Shown here: one piece after another, positions 1 through 10,640 of the stretch
Position numbering within the stretch: position 1 is the first letter of the stretch
Layout: each line of letters opens with the position of its first letter
NCBI GenBank assembly: GCA_030323885.1
Contig: CM059198.1
Span: forward strand, 12,872,462 to 12,936,461
Direction of reading: 5' to 3'
DNA length: 64,000 nucleotides
Source of the DNA: Branchipolynoe longqiensis
Lineage: Eukaryota; Annelida; Polychaeta; Phyllodocida; Polynoidae
Made by a program: the position numbers and the translations under genes
Notes under the pieces: model-generated
Seen by the model: only the letters and a program-made list of their open reading frames with translations
What the model was told of the DNA's origin: nothing
Database searches by the model: none

Positions 1-256
1 CAAGAAGGGGATGGGTTGGAGAATGTTTTTTTTCTGTGAAATATTTATTCATCTGATCTGCACCTAACCCATAGAGAGGATGAGGAGGTAGGAACACATG
101 GGGATTACAGAGCAAGAAGGGGAATGTTGGAGAATGCACATTTCTGTGGTTTTATTTGTTGTTCTAAACGTTTATTCATTTGAACTGCACCTACCTATTA
201 ATCATAATACCACTACACTCTCCTGCTACACCCACACTGTAGGTGCACTACTAACG

Positions 257-1811
257 GATGCTAGAAAAGGAAGAGAGGAAGGCGGGGGTGGAGATAAGGC
301 GTTTTTATTTACGCCTCACAGGCATAGCAACAGAGCATACAGAGTAAGGGAGCAATAAGAGTAAATAAGTAATAAGCTGAGGAAGGTAAGGAAGCTCATG
401 AGGAGCGGAGTAATGAATAAGCAATACAGGAGGAGCAGTGAAGGAAGTACATGATAAATAAAGTAATAAAGTTCAGGCAGAGTAAAAAAGTCTGTAGGTG
501 TTCTGTGAGGGGGTGCCGAGGAGCCCTCCACCGCTGGAAGAGAAGAGTGTATGAAGAGTGTAGGGTGGGTGGGTGGTAGAAAAAGGGCAGAGAGCTGGGA
601 GACGGCAGGAGGGCGAGTGCCTGAGGGAGGCCGGCGGGCGACCTTATAAGGGAAGAGGGACGGGCGACAGCAGGTGAGGTGTGAATGCTGCCGGCCCGGG
701 GGAGGGCGAGAGGTGGCGAGCAGCGGGCGTCGGGTGAGGCGCGAGTGCTGCGCGACACGGGGGGCGGGGGAGGTGGCGGCGCGCCGCGCCGTCTGCCGAG
801 GTGAGAAAGCAGCGCGACAGCGCGGGGCGGGGGAGGGTCTCTTCCTCTCCTCGCATCAAACGCAATGCTTCGCATTACGACCGATGCGCGAAAAGGAAGA
901 GAGGAAGGCGGGAGAGGAAGGCGGGGGTGGAAATAAGGCGTTTTTATTTATGCCTCACAGGCAGAGCAACAGAGCATACAGAGTAAGGGAGCAATAAGAG
1001 TAAATAAGGAATAAGCTGAGGAAGGTAAGGAAGCTCATGAGGAGCGGAGTAATGCATAAAAGCAATACAGGAGGAGCAGTGAAGAAATGTACATGATAAA
1101 TAAAGTAATAAAGTTCAGGCAGAGTAAAAAAGTCTGTAGGTGTTCTGTGAGGGGGTGCCGAGGAGCCCTCCACCGCTGGAAGAGAAGAGTGTATGAAGAG
1201 TGTAGGGTGGGTGGGTGGTAGAAAAAGGGCAGAGAGCTGGGAGACGGCAGGAGGGCGAGTGCCTGAGGGAGGCCGGCGGGCGACCTTATAAGGGGAGAGG
1301 GACGGGCGACAGCAGGTGAGGTGTGAATGCTGCCGGCCCGGGGGAGGGCGAGGGGTGGCGAGCAGCGGGCGTCGGGTGAGGCGCAAGTGCTGCGCGACAC
1401 GGGGGGCGGGGGCGGGGGAGGTGGCGGCGCGCCGCGCCGTCTGCCGAGGTGAGAAAGCAGCGCGACAGCGCGGGGCGGGGGAGGGTCTCTTCCTCTCCTC
1501 GCATCAAACGCAATGCTTCGTATTACGACCGATGTGCGAAAAGGAAGAGAGGAAGGCGGGGGTGGAAAATAAGGCGTTTTTATTTACGCCTCACAGACAG
1601 AGCATACAGAGCATACAGAGTAAGGGAGCAACAAGAGTAAATAAGGAATAAGCTGAGGAAGGTAAGGAAGCTCATGAGGAGCGGAGTAATGAATAAAAGC
1701 AATACAGGAGGAGCAGTGAAGAAATGTACATGATAAATAAAGTAATAAAGTTCAGGCAGAGTAAAAAAGTCTGTAGGTGTTCTTTGAGGGGGTGCCGAGG
1801 AGCCCTCCACC
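257..1811. repeat. About 640-bp direct tandem array, 2.4 units
   Basis: The sequence beginning GGAAGAGAGGAAGGCGGG recurs near 267, 893 and 1541, giving units of roughly 635-650 bp with only scattered differences. Each unit has an AT-richer part (a TTTTTATTTA stretch, then GGAGGAGCAGTGAAG) and a strongly GC-rich part with a TATA-like CCTTATAAGG (near 643 and 1283; also near 3583 in the outlying copy). Near-identity points to recent amplification or gene conversion. Confidence 0.85.
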
Positions 1812-2291
1812 AAAAAAGGCGGAGAGGGCTCGCGGCGCGCCCGAGGGGGCGAGGCGGAGGATGCGGGCAGAGAGGCGGGCCGCGTCAGGGGTCAGGTTCC
1901 CTCTGGGGGCGGCGAGCGTCCGGGGCCTGCGTCGACATGGAGCGGGCGGCCAAAAAGGAGGAGGCCCGCTCCTTGGCGGGATCCGGTGAGGAGGTCTGAC
2001 GAGGGTCGAGCAGGGGGGCAGCGAAGTCCTCAGGGCTGGCTGGGGTGGTGGTCGGGGTCTGGGCGGGCGGGTTGTTGAAGGCGGTGTCGAGAGGGTCGGC
2101 GGCAGAGGGTTCCTCGTAAGGCTGGGCTGGGATGTGGTCCGAGGCGTGAGTCCCGAGGTGATGATCCCCGGCTGGGACTGGGCGGCGCTGCGATCGGTGG
2201 TCACTGGGAGGTTGTCGGTGGAGGTCGCGGGGCTGTCGGCAGTGGTGAGGGTGAGGCACCGGGAAGGGCCGGCCGGGGGGAGGCCGGCGGA

Positions 2292-3497
2292 TCAAAAATC
2301 CGCCGAGGTGGGGGAGGTCTGGCGCTCACGGGCTTGTTTTGTCATGCAATCGGCCTCGCTGTGCATGGTTAGGACGCGCCTCACGTTGGCGCAGTAGGCA
2401 CAGACGTGACGGCGCCTGTCCCCCGCCTCGCCGTGGGCCTCCCCGACGGGGGCCCGATCGCACGAGGTGGGGTCGCGGTTCCAGGCCGGGCAGGGGGCCC
2501 CGTGGGTGTGCCTGTCGTAAGTGACGCGGGCGTCGGCTTGGACTCGGGGGAAGTGTGGGCCTCGGTGGAGAGGGTCGAGTGGGCGGGCGGGGGTGCTGGC
2601 GGCTTGGTGGTCGGGCATGGCGATACACTCGACTCTCAGGAGGTTAATGGCTACTGGGTCATGCCACGTGGGGGAGTCGACCGTCCGCGATCCAGGTGAA
2701 TACGGTCTCTGAGTACCGACGGACGGTCGCCCAGGGGTAGATGAGGTTGTCCCGGGAGACTGTGAGGTGGTGGTGGTGTAGTCCCTGGGTGGAGTGGGCG
2801 GGGAAATCGGGATGGTCGATGAGGGTGAGAAGGGCGAGGGCGTACTCGTCCTTCGTTGCCTCGCCCCTCTACACCGGGGTTCTTTCCGGCCCCCTCTGTA
2901 CCAGGTCGGATGGAAATATATAGTCGACCGGGACACCTTGGCGCTTCACGGAGCGTCGCGCCTCGGCGGAGGCCAAGATGTCCCGCACGGCGTCGGCCGC
3001 AGAGGCGGGGCTGTGTCGGGTGGGTTCCTCTTGGTAGGCCCGCGACGTGGTGGGCGCGGCTTGTGTAGCGAGGTGGCGGTACCTCTCCTACTCCGGGTGC
3101 GCCGCCCCGGGGAGGCTCGCCTGAGGCGGCGGCGGGGGGCGGGCTGCGGTGGTGGTGCGCGCCCGAGGCGGTGGGGCCTCGGTGGGGCGGGCGGCCAGGG
3201 CGGGCGGGGGGCGGTCTCCAGGGCGTCCATCCGGGCGTGAATGTCGGCTGCAGTTTGGCGCACCTCGGCGGAGGTCTGGCGTTGCTCAAGCTGGATGAGC
3301 TGGAGTGCCTCCAGTATTGCCGAGATCTCGGCGCCCGAGGTGCGGTCCGAGGGCGCCGCGGGGGATGCCGGGGCGGAGGCCTGGGACTCGTCCCGCCGGG
3401 GCGTTGAAGATGGCCCCGGGGTGCGGGGGGCGGCCCGGGAGCCCTTCCGTCCTCGTCCCTTCCCTCGAGGCATGGTGTAGGTTGAGTGGAGCGGCAA
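2292..3497 (-). pseudogene. Gag-like frame, broken
   Basis: One minus-strand frame stays open for about 400 codons with a single stop near 2946. Its start region is rich in Pro, Arg and Ser and contains an acidic/glutamine-rich probable coiled coil (residues about 55-95, near EISAILEALQLIQLEQRQ). Near the end is a Cys-His cluster of the form CX2CX9HX4C, as in some retroelement gag zinc fingers. Around 2950-2660 a different frame has a more globular composition (a segment near YPWATVRRYSETVFTW), so I infer at least two frameshifts in addition to the stop. It begins just inside the A1 repeat, as a first ORF would. No RT, RNase H or recombinase follows. Family assignment is inference from layout and composition. 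Confidence 0.45.
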
Positions 3498-3823
3498 TCC
3501 GAGGTGGACCCAAACAGTAGAAAAAGGGCAGAGAGCTGGGAGACGGCAGGAGGGCGAGTGCCTGAGGCAGGCCGGCGGGCGACCTTATAAAGGAAGAGGG
3601 ACGGGCGACAGCAGGTGAGGTGTGAATGCTGCCGGCCCGGGGGAGGGCAAGGGGTGGCGAGCAGTGGGCGTCGGGTGAGGCGCGAGTGCTGCGCGACACG
3701 GGGGGCGGGGGAGGTGGCGGCACGCCGCGCCGTCTGCCGAGGTGAGAAAGCAGCACGACAGCGCGGGGCGGGGGAGGGTCTCTTCCTCTCCTCGCATCAA
3801 ATGCAATGCTTCGCATTACGACC

Positions 3824-5202
3824 AAACCAACATATATGCCATAACTGAGGGCCCAAGGAGCAACCCCACACCAATGATTATAGGGTAATACTATAACTGA
3901 CACACAATGCCTAATTACACACTTACACTGTTCTTATTAGTGTTGTTGTTGTTATTATTATTATTGGTATTATTATTATTACTATGCAGTCATCAATTCC
4001 TATGTAGTGCTATAACATGCATGTATAAGTATATGAATATACTACCAGTATGTAACGGTACAACATGTGTGTATCTATATGTTGGCCGAGTACCAATGCC
4101 TCGATGCCCAACAAATTTAGTTCAGCTTAATAATAGTAACCAAACCAAACTAAAATGCAACTATTCAGTATGTGCATTCAGTGTTCCAGCCATTCAAATT
4201 GACAGCTATTTATAAAAATAACCACTAATAGATGTCGCATTGAACTTATTTAAATTTACAAAGAACATTAGTAGTGCATATTAGTTGCAGCTAGACTGCT
4301 GAGACAACGGGTGTGGCTGGACTTTATAGATAATACAAACAGTGGTAGCTGGGCACAACATGGTTCAATACAACCTTGGCCTGGTGACGGGAAGGGCGGA
4401 AGGTCAGTAGAGAATCTAGGTCTAGAAATCACATCAACTGACGCCCCAATTCTTCTTAACCACCTCTGCCCATGAAGCACCATTCCAGCATGTCTTACAA
4501 AGCAGGTAGTGGCTTAACCCAGAACCAGCCTGCTGCATGTTCCCGGCCATTCCCACTCAGAGGCGAAGCCTTACCAGCCACGGCTTAGCCAAAGGGAGAA
4601 AGCCAGCCATCAAAACCTGTCTGTATGTCACCTTGTTTGGCATTTACGTCCTAGCAACATCTAAGGTCACATCAGGACAGGGATCGAGCCTGAAGCCCTG
4701 ATTCACCCTGGACTGGAAGTATCAATAATATAGTCATCAGTGTCGAATAGTTTTCTTAAATGAAGCAGATATCCAATTTCTGATTAAAAGCAAAAATCAT
4801 TAACAATTATCTGATAATGTGAACTCAGCCAATGGCAGGTGCTATCTACTTTTCATGAAAAATGGCCGATATCATTGGTACTAGAATGAGGGAGCACTAT
4901 AATAAAGTCACCATGAGTGTGCACTATCACAGTCTAAATGTGCATATATGTGCATTCATACAAACATAATATATTAAATATTATATATATAATATGCAAA
5001 GCAAACCGCTCGACCCTTTCTGTTAATGGATACACTCCACGACTATTTTAGGACCACAAGAAGCTCCATATCTCCTCCCTATACCCCCGCCCCCGTCATC
5101 ACCCAGGTCACTGCAACTATTGACCAATTTCATGTGACGTCATCACGGGTATCTAGGTCAGTGCGCGCAGTGTTTGGCTGCAGGATGACACACTGTCACA
5201 CT
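3824..5202. other. No gene seen; one TTG/ATT microsatellite
   Basis: Mostly AT-rich DNA without a convincing coding frame. Positions 3937-3985 hold a short degenerate GTT/ATT trinucleotide run. A fragment of SINE1 lies near 4636-4690. Confidence 0.6.
4636..4690 (-). mobile_element. SINE1 tail fragment
   Basis: Contains the reverse complement of the SINE1 3' end (TTTACGTCCTAGCAACATC followed by the AGGTCA-ATCAGGAC block). Only the tail-proximal part is recognisable. Confidence 0.6.
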
Positions 5203-5815
5203 GCAAACTCAATGGCTATGAGCAATCTTCATAGAGAAAAGGTGAAATATCTCTAAACCCACACCACCCAGAGACAAACCGCTTGGTACACATATAGAAA
5301 ATATATTCAACGAATAGATTATATTAAATTTATAAGGTTAGGGTTGTGCATTTCTATTAATTTTGAATAAAATACACCTTTTGTACTACGCGTCCCGGCA
5401 AACTCAGTGCATTGTCAATGGCCGTGGGCAATCTTCATCCAGAAAAAGTGAAATATCTCTAAATCTACACCACTTAGAAACAAACTGCTTGGTACACATA
5501 TAGAAAACATATTCAACGAATAGATTATATTAAATTTATATGGTTAGGGTTGTGCATTTCTATTAACTTTTAATAAAATAAACATTTTTCACTGCGCGTA
5601 CCGGCAAACTCAATGCATTGTCAATGGCCAAGGGCAATCTTCATCCAGAAAAAGTGAAATATCTCTAAATCTACACCACTTAGAAACAAACTGCTTGGTA
5701 CACATATAGAAAACATATTCAACGAATAGATTATATTAAATTTATATGGTTAGGGTTGTGCATTTCTATTAACTTTTAATAAAATAAACGTTTTGCACTG
5801 CAAGTACCGGCAAAC
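5203..5815. repeat. Tandem repeat, about 206-bp unit, 3 copies
   Basis: The start motif GCAAACTCA recurs near 5203, 5398, 5604 and 5810. Units two and three are almost identical (spacing 206 bp); the first is more diverged and about 195 bp long. Each unit holds TGGTACACATATAGAAAA and TATTAAATTTATA blocks. Each contains GGTTAGGGTTGTG, but TTAGGG occurs once per unit, so this is not telomeric DNA. Confidence 0.85.
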
Positions 5816-6046
5816 TCAGTGGAAGTGTGCATTCCTTCTGCAGCCAAGCTGTGCGTGCATACACAATGTTTACCAACATTGAAATAGGTCTATAGTATTA
5901 CTGTGAAATAAAGTAGTGGTATGAACTAAACGGGCCCTCATTTATTAGGGGGGCCGTCACCACGATAGGACCCCACAGTATCATTGTCATGGCATGCTAA
6001 TGGCAGTGCTAATGCATCATTGGATGGGAGGAAGCCATTCCAGTAG

Positions 6047-6215
6047 GGATTTGTTGGGATTTTGCGTCCTAGAAACACATCAGGTCATATTAGGACATAG
6101 ACCATCAGGACGAGTCCCGACTTGTGACAGTGCGTACTCTTGGCGACTTTATAGTCCTGCTCCACCGGGAAACCAGACCACCGGTAACATGACCCTGATA
6201 ACCCTCTCAGACACA
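6047..6215 (-). mobile_element. SINE1, 3' part
   Basis: Matches other SINE1 copies in order: TTTTGCGTCCTAGAAACA (tail), GACTTGTGACAGTGCGTACT, then GGCGACTTTATAGTCCTGC and a diverged region leading to ACACGCAGTATCA. The tRNA-like head is missing. Confidence 0.7.
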
Positions 6216-6355
6216 CGCAGTATCACTCTGTCCACGAGGAAGTCAAGGGGTGGTGAAGAACATTTCAACTCTACATACTTCTGCCTCGGACGTCGCCCGG
6301 ACCACCTGCCTCCCCCTGCTCCTGCCTGTGTGTTTGTGTGTGCTGTCACCGGCTA

Positions 6356-6860
6356 CATTGCTGTCACCAACAAGTGCTACTGTCACTTCTAAGGAATACT
6401 GCTGACCTGAAGAGTTTGCACACACACCGGCACACAGTGAGTTATAAACTAATAAACTATTGTTTGCTGTCACCAACACGTGCTACCGGTGACAGCACAC
6501 AGTGAGTTATAAACTGATAAACTATTTTGCTGTTACAAACTCGTGCTACTGTCACTTCAATTACTATTCCGGCTTGCTATGCCTAAGGTATAGTTCTGAC
6601 CTCAAGAGTTTACACACGCCAGCACACAGTGAGTTATAAACTGATAAGCTATTTTACTGTTACCAACACGTGCTACCACTGACAGCACACGGTGAGTTAT
6701 AAACTGATAAACTATTTTACTGTTACCAACACGTGCTACTGTCACTTCAATTTCTATTCCGGAATAATTCTGACCTGAAGAATTTGCATGCACGCCAGCA
6801 CACGGTGAGTTATAAACTGATAAACTATTTTTGCTATCACCAACACATCCTACCGGTTAT
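6356..6860. repeat. Higher-order tandem repeat, alternating long and 63-bp units
   Basis: All units share CACGTGCTAC, CAGCACAC(A/G)GTGAGTTA and TAAACTGATAAACTATTTT. Long units of about 110-127 bp (6356, 6529, 6719) carry a TGTCACTTC...CTGACCTGAAGAGTTTGCA insert that the 63-bp units (6466, 6656) lack. This gives a composite period of about 190 bp. Confidence 0.75.
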
Positions 6861-7060
6861 TATTCGAGCACACCCGGTGCTTGGAGTGACACCGGCAGTG
6901 GACCGTGCCTTATGCCAGACCGTACTGTGGGCCTTGTGGTACTGCTCACCAACAGCCAGTGAACGCAAAGTGTAAAAGAGGTGAAGCTCATTTAAAGCGG
7001 TCGACACGTGCACAAACCAATAGGGCTGACAAGGAGAAGTCGGTTAAGGCAGAATGAAAG

Positions 7061-7330
7061 TTGGTCGACAAGTTGCACCCAGTCCTAGCAGTAGCACTAG
7101 ACGACAGCGCGTTCAGCGACGAAGAGAGACTTTTAGAAGACAGGCTGCGCGTATTGGAACGATGCAAGCGTTTGGCAACAATGGCGGCAAAAACTAGGTG
7201 GTTGGAGAATGAAGTGCGGGATTTAGAGTTAACGGATAAGGACGACCGAGCAAGGACAATGCACAAACCGACAAGACGGCATCGTCAGCGAACGCGGTGG
7301 TCGTCAGGAACGTCGAGTGAACGGACTCCC
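7061..7330 (+). pseudogene. Coiled-coil gag-like fragment
   Basis: A 90-codon open stretch starts just after a stop codon. The residues are strongly charged with a heptad-like pattern (near DEERLLEDRLRVLERCKRL and WLENEVRDLEL), followed by a basic tail rich in Arg, His and Lys. It runs into a TATA microsatellite that extends the frame without meaning. Charged coiled coils of this kind occur in gag proteins of LTR retrotransposons, which is why I list it. No zinc knuckle, protease or RT follows, and no ATG lies upstream in frame. It could equally be an unrelated decayed exon. Confidence 0.25.
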
Positions 7331-7332
7331 AC

Positions 7333-7366
7333 CATATATATATATATTTATATATATATATACGGT
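7333..7366. repeat. TA microsatellite
   Basis: Alternating ATAT run flanked by ACCATATATA and TATATACGGTGG, so the whole tract is a near-perfect palindrome able to form a cruciform. Confidence 0.85.
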
Positions 7367-9112
7367 GGGATTTTATCCAATGTAGAATTGTTCTTAGGCC
7401 CCTTATACCTCAAGACAATTCAAAAACAATTATAGGGCAAGAAGCGTACTAAGCATAGTCATCAGGACCCATTATTTATGGGGTCGAAATAACATTAAAT
7501 AATAGCCTTTTAACGGGAGGGATGGAGCCTGGGGAGACACGGTCCTACTTCCGGTGTGCAGACATGCCGGGGCCCAGCTGCAGGCCTTCCCGAGGGTTTG
7601 ACATACCTGACTGTGGGGGGAGGACTAGGCAGAATAGGGAAAGAACTGCATAGACCTGCCCAATCTGGACATATAGTCTAAATTAAGCTGTTCGTTAGTT
7701 CAAGTTGCAGAGTCCATTAAGACCATCACATTTCCAAAGGGAAAACACTTATTCAGAATTGAACCTACATGTCCAACTTAGATACCCATGCACTTATTAA
7801 GGTTGCATCATCCAATAAAAGCATAATATTTTCAAAACCAAAACACTTATCTAGATTTGAACCTAAATATCCAACTTATGTACTAATGCAATTATTATGC
7901 ATTTGTTGCCATGCAAGTCAATTTAATAGAAGATATTACTGCTGAAGTCTATGGGGTCAGGGTTTTGACATATTTGCGTAAATTAATTTAAGCATATTTA
8001 CACTTCAGATGTCTCTAAAGTTAGTAATTTTAAAGAAATAAATGCTTCAAAATAAGGTAGATTATAACGATCAACCTGATATATTTATGTCAGAAAATTA
8101 CAGAAACTAAAAAGTATCGTTCAATGTTGCGGTAAGAAGACTTCAGTGGTTGAGGATACAGACACCTGCCTGTGTTTGTGACCAATCGCGCCGCGCGAAA
8201 CCAGCACAACAAAGTCAGTGATGAATCGCGTGTCATGTGACTTTTCATTAACGTCATCAGTCACGTGACGCGAAGCCGAGCCAACTCCTCACTCCCGTGA
8301 CCAGAAAGGTTATCACACATGCGGGGGAGCCCATGGTATCAGTCAGTGTCAAACCTGTCGTGATGCATTGTGGGTGGTAGGACCCACAGCCACCCCCCCC
8401 CCCCCGCCTCCCTCTCTTACCACCCTCTTCACCGCAGGGAGAATATGGGGTCTCTGTCGTAACACAAGAAAACTGCTTATGTGATAGGGATGATGGATAT
8501 AAGGGGAGAATGAGTGAAGTTAACAGACCCTGTTACTACTGAAGCGTGCACAATGCAGCATTTAGATGTGCAGATGATGCGTTATTGTGCATTTCACTTG
8601 AAATAGATGCAAAGTTAATCATTTATACTAAGTGTGAATTCACACTGAAGTATGGTGGAACTGAGTATATTTATCTCAACAATTACGGCACAAACGTATC
8701 AGTCATAGCCATGCAACTTTAATATTAATGAAAATATACAGGGATATTTTGAGCAAGCTGATGCATTTATCTAAAGGAACTAGTAGGAGGGTCTTCCTTA
8801 AACCTAGCATACTATGCAACATTAATCCCCCGGTTCGACAATGCCGCACGTGCATGACAATGCTGATCCTGGGTTCAAAGGTGTTGTATAATTCAGGGGT
8901 GTTATGCGCAACTGTGAAATATTCACAGGCAATTTTGTTCATCGGCCCTAACTTAGGCAGTTCCCCTCCTGCTAACTGTCTACGGACACTATTCAACCAA
9001 ATTAAACCAGAAAACTTCAGATCTGTTTAGGGTTCACCATACATGGTTTCCACAAAAGGATCTAGTAAAAGATTGTCGTCGGAGGACCCAATATCCAAAT
9101 ATCGCATTCAAT
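7367..9112. other. No gene seen; poly-C tract
   Basis: AT-rich, with only short accidental open frames on either strand. A homopolymer C run lies at 8393-8405 next to a CCGCCTCC stretch. Confidence 0.6.
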
Positions 9113-10000
9113 CACATTATCCTGATACTGAGGTATCCAGTCCTTGGCATCTCCTAGTAACACCAAGCACCAGGCTAGGTGGCGACTAGTATGAATTCAT
9201 TAAGTGATTGGTTTGACACAGGCGGGATACCACATGTGATTGGTATCACACAGGCGGGATACCACATGTGATTGGTTTGACATGGGTGGGATACCACATG
9301 TGATTGGTTTGACACCGGCGGGATACCACATGTGATTGGTTTGACATGGGTGTGATACCACATGTGATTGGTTTGACATGGGCGGGATACCACCTGTGAT
9401 TGGTTTGACATGGGCGGGATACCACATGTGATTGGTTTGACACAGGCGGGATACCACATGTGATTGGTTTGACACGGGCAGGATACCACATGTGATTGGT
9501 TTGCCAGCAGTGGGATACCACATGTGATTGGTTTGACACAGGCAGGATACCACATGTGATTGGTTTGACATGGGCGGGATACCACATGTGATTGGTTTGA
9601 CATGGGCTGGATACCACATGTGATTGGTTTGACATGGGCGGGATACCACCTGTGATTGGTTTGACATGGGCGGGATACCACATGCGATTGGTTTGACACA
9701 GGCGGGATACCACATGTGATTGGTTTGACATAGGCAGGATACCACATGTGATTGGTTTGCCATCGGTGGGATACCACATGTGATTGGTTTGACACAGGCA
9801 GGATGCCACATGTGATTGGTTTGACACGGGTGGGATACCACATGTGATTGGTTTGACATGGGCGGGATACCACATGTGATTGGTTTGTCATGGGTGGGAT
9901 ACCACATGTGATTGGGTTGACACGGGTGGGAAACCACAAGTGATTGGTTTGACACGGGCGGGATACCACATGGGAAGTATGCGCTCTAACCAATTGCACC
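9113..10000 (-). mobile_element. SINE1 copy expanded internally by a minisatellite
   Basis: The left edge (9113-9215) carries the SINE1 body in normal order: CACATTATCCTGATACTGAG, CACCAAGCACCAGGCTAGGT, then GATTGGTTTGACAC. The right edge (about 9945-10000) carries the tRNA-like head: GGTTTGACACGGGCGGGATA, GAAGTATGCGCTCTAACCAAT. Between them the SINE segment ATTGGTTTGAC-GGCGGGATACC is multiplied about 24 times. The SINE is therefore the parent of the array. TIR or transposon-terminal features are absent. Confidence 0.8.
9207..9977. repeat. 32-bp minisatellite, about 24 copies
   Basis: The unit is GGTTTGACA, a variable C/T-G-G-G tetranucleotide, CGGGATACCACATG and TGATT, 32 bp long. Variants (CACAGGC, CATGGGC, CACGGGT, CCAGCAG) alternate along the array. 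Because 32 is not a multiple of three and the unit has no stop codon on the minus strand in any phase, all three minus frames stay open for 200-300 codons. These frames carry no evidence of being proteins. Confidence 0.95.
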
Positions 10001-10543
10001 AGCAAAATATGCGCGATTAGAAATGCAACAAAATAAACCATTGGACATCCACGCAGTTGCGCATGTCTTATATTCTTGCTCATGTTGACTTTGTTTTGTT
10101 GTTATTTATTGTTTGATTTCCTTATTATGTGTGTAGTGGAATTTCATGGGAGGAGGCAGGGGACGACCAGTAGCGATACGCAATGACTCTGGTTCATTTG
10201 CATGCATATCGGACTAATCAGAGCAACGTTAATGAACCAGGGAGGGGGTATTTACTTCTGACGTCATCGCCAGGGGGTGGGAGAGTGGCGATGAGAGAGA
10301 GATGGAGGGGGGTGGGGCTGATTAGCTTAATGGGATCACATTCCCAAAATCGGACCCTGTTTCTGTAACAAATAGTCGGCAATGTTTTATCCCAGACTAG
10401 TGCACAGTTATCTGGGTACAGAAGTCACCCGGTTATTTAAGTGAATAGTAATAGCTATGATTGTAATTCACATTCACAGCAGGGATAAGGGCTTCCGTCG
10501 AGACTGGTTTCTGAATATACTTAATTCTCTGAGTGTCCTCCAG
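10001..10543. other. No gene seen
   Basis: Unique-looking sequence with purine-rich stretches near 10225-10320; no convincing coding frame and no repeat matched elsewhere in the window. Confidence 0.5.
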
Positions 10544-10640
10544 CTATTAGTTCATTTGCTTGTTTGGGTTTTACGTCCTGGAAATACTTAAGGTCATATC
10601 AGGATGGGCACCGACCAGTGACAGGATGCACACATGCCAC
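10544..10640 (-). mobile_element. SINE1 tail fragment at the satellite edge
   Basis: TTGTTTGGGTTTTACGTCCT and AGGTCATATCAGGATGGGCA match the SINE1 end. The SINE motif ACCGACTAGTGACAG then passes directly into the 69-bp satellite unit, which begins with the same GTGACAGGATG. Confidence 0.75.

Larger units (their letters stand above)
257..3823 (-). mobile_element. Candidate YR retrotransposon with split direct repeats (Ngaro/PAT-like layout), non-autonomous
   Basis: Two sequence blocks recur. Block A occurs at 576-882, 1218-1530 and 3517-3823; block B at 257-532, 883-1174 and 1531-1811. Read on the minus strand the order is A1, unique internal DNA (1812-3516), B1, A2, B2, A3, B3. PAT/Ngaro YR retrotransposons have the order A1-ORFs-B1-A2-B2, so the layout fits with one extra A-B unit. 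A 43-bp linker separates A from B in the tandem units and is absent exactly where the internal DNA sits. The internal part has a gag-like frame but no recognisable RT or recombinase, so it would depend on other copies. Alternative: a 640-bp tandem repeat that received an unrelated 1.7-kb insertion. Confidence 0.55.

Noticed and set aside
396..875. GC-rich frames repeated in each 640-bp unit
   Set aside because: Same sequence read in several frames on both strands; composition artefact without domain.
5339..5352. Telomere-like GGTTAGGG
   Set aside because: Occurs once per 206-bp repeat unit, not as a TTAGGG array.
9207..9977. CRISPR-like regular array
   Set aside because: Units are contiguous 32-bp repeats without unique spacers, no cas genes are present, and the DNA is eukaryotic.
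9175..10083. 302-codon minus-strand frame as a repeat protein
   Set aside because: The other two phases are open too, and the sequence is a SINE-derived minisatellite.
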